A stretch of DNA of 64,000 nt from Climacteris rufus (lineage: Eukaryota > Chordata > Aves > Passeriformes > Climacteridae), in the NCBI GenBank assembly GCA_013398175.1, contig VZRZ01006842.1:1947498-2011497 (forward strand). The letters run 5' to 3'. The notes below the pieces were generated by a model, which worked only from the letters and a program-made list of their open reading frames with translations, made no database searches and was not told the DNA's origin. A program made the position numbers and the translations under genes. This document shows, in pieces, positions 63,500 to 64,000 of this stretch (the first letter of the stretch is position 1; every line of letters starts with the position of its first letter).

Positions 63500-64000
63500 T
63501 GTCCTGGTTTGACAGGGTCCGGTTTTTTGGGAGTGGGGGGTCCACAAAGATGGCTCCTGTGAAAAGCTGCCAGAAGCTTCCACAGCTGTCCAGCAGAGCC
63601 AATCCCTGATGGCTCTGAAGATGGACATGCTACTAGCCACAGCTGGGCCAGTTAGAGATGGAGGTAATGCCTCTGTGACAACATATTTAAGAAGAAATCA
63701 CAACAAGTACACACACGCACTGTAGTTAGCTAGATGAAGAGGAGGAGTGAGAACATGTAAGAGAAACACTGCTATGAAGGCCTCAAAGTCAGCAAAGAAA
63801 GAGGGGGAGGAGGTGCTTTGGACACCAAGGCCAAGACACCTTTAGAGCCTGTGGTAAGGACTATGCTAATGCAGTGTCTCCCTGCACCCTGAGGGTCCAG
63901 GAAGGAGCAGAGATCCACCCCCAGCTGTGGGGAAGGAGTCCATACCGGAGCAGGAGGGGTGGATGTCTGGAGGAGGGACTATGGTCTGATAGTAGGGCTG
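63500..64000 (+). mobile_element. Second copy of the same LTR family, cut by the window end
   Basis: Starts TGTCCTGGTTTGACAGGG and aligns with the 19119 element from its first base. The two share GATGGCTCCTGTGAAAAGCT and the following block, ACAACATATTTAAGAA, and a later GGTAAGGACT...CTGCACCC segment. TATTTAA is at 63684-63690. It lies in a NAV3 intron, antisense to the gene. Whether it is a solo LTR or the 5' LTR of a longer provirus cannot be seen. Several small differences and indels separate the two copies. Confidence 0.75.

Noticed and set aside
1..64000. CRISPR array, operon, phage or toxin-antitoxin system
   Set aside because: Spliced vertebrate gene structure throughout. The tandem repeats present are short minisatellites without spacers.

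Overview
This is vertebrate nuclear DNA, most likely from a bird and probably a passerine. It is AT-rich, its genes are split by introns, it carries CR1-type LINE fragments, and it holds avian-style endogenous-retrovirus LTRs. It is not a prokaryotic or plasmid sequence, so most short open frames are chance.

One gene accounts for all clear coding sequence: the 3' third of NAV3 (neuron navigator 3) on the minus strand, running from high to low coordinates. I placed 18 coding exons between 62365 and 24076, plus a 21-nt neural-type microexon at 48030-48050. Without the microexon the exons join into one open frame of 2388 nt (795 residues plus stop). Every junction is GT-AG and the phases agree throughout. 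The encoded part contains a first coiled coil, a basic lysine-rich linker, a second coiled coil, a serine-rich linker, a divergent region, the AAA-type nucleotide-binding module (Walker A GPSGTGKT, Walker B IILDN) and the conserved C-terminal tail. The N-terminal half of NAV3, including the calponin-homology domain, lies beyond base 64000. The 3' UTR probably extends from 24075 to about 21690.

Bases 1-21690 are downstream intergenic DNA in which I recognise no gene. It holds a 292-bp ERVK-like solo LTR with a perfect 6-bp target duplication (7783-8074), a 991-bp solo LTR of another family (19119-20109), old CR1 fragments and simple repeats. A second copy of the 991-bp family begins at 63500 inside NAV3 and runs off the window. 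Introns hold CR1 pieces, poly-T tracts, small tandem repeats and little else.

Three regions of the NAV3 introns deserve a second look. One is a CpG-rich, CCAAT/GC-box-bearing island at 60940-61215 that looks like an internal promoter. One is a GC-rich 348-nt block at 54821-55168, open throughout and bounded by splice sites in the phase needed for a cassette exon. The third is the microexon with a UGC element beside its 3' splice site. I see no operon, CRISPR, tRNA, rRNA or bacterial-type system.
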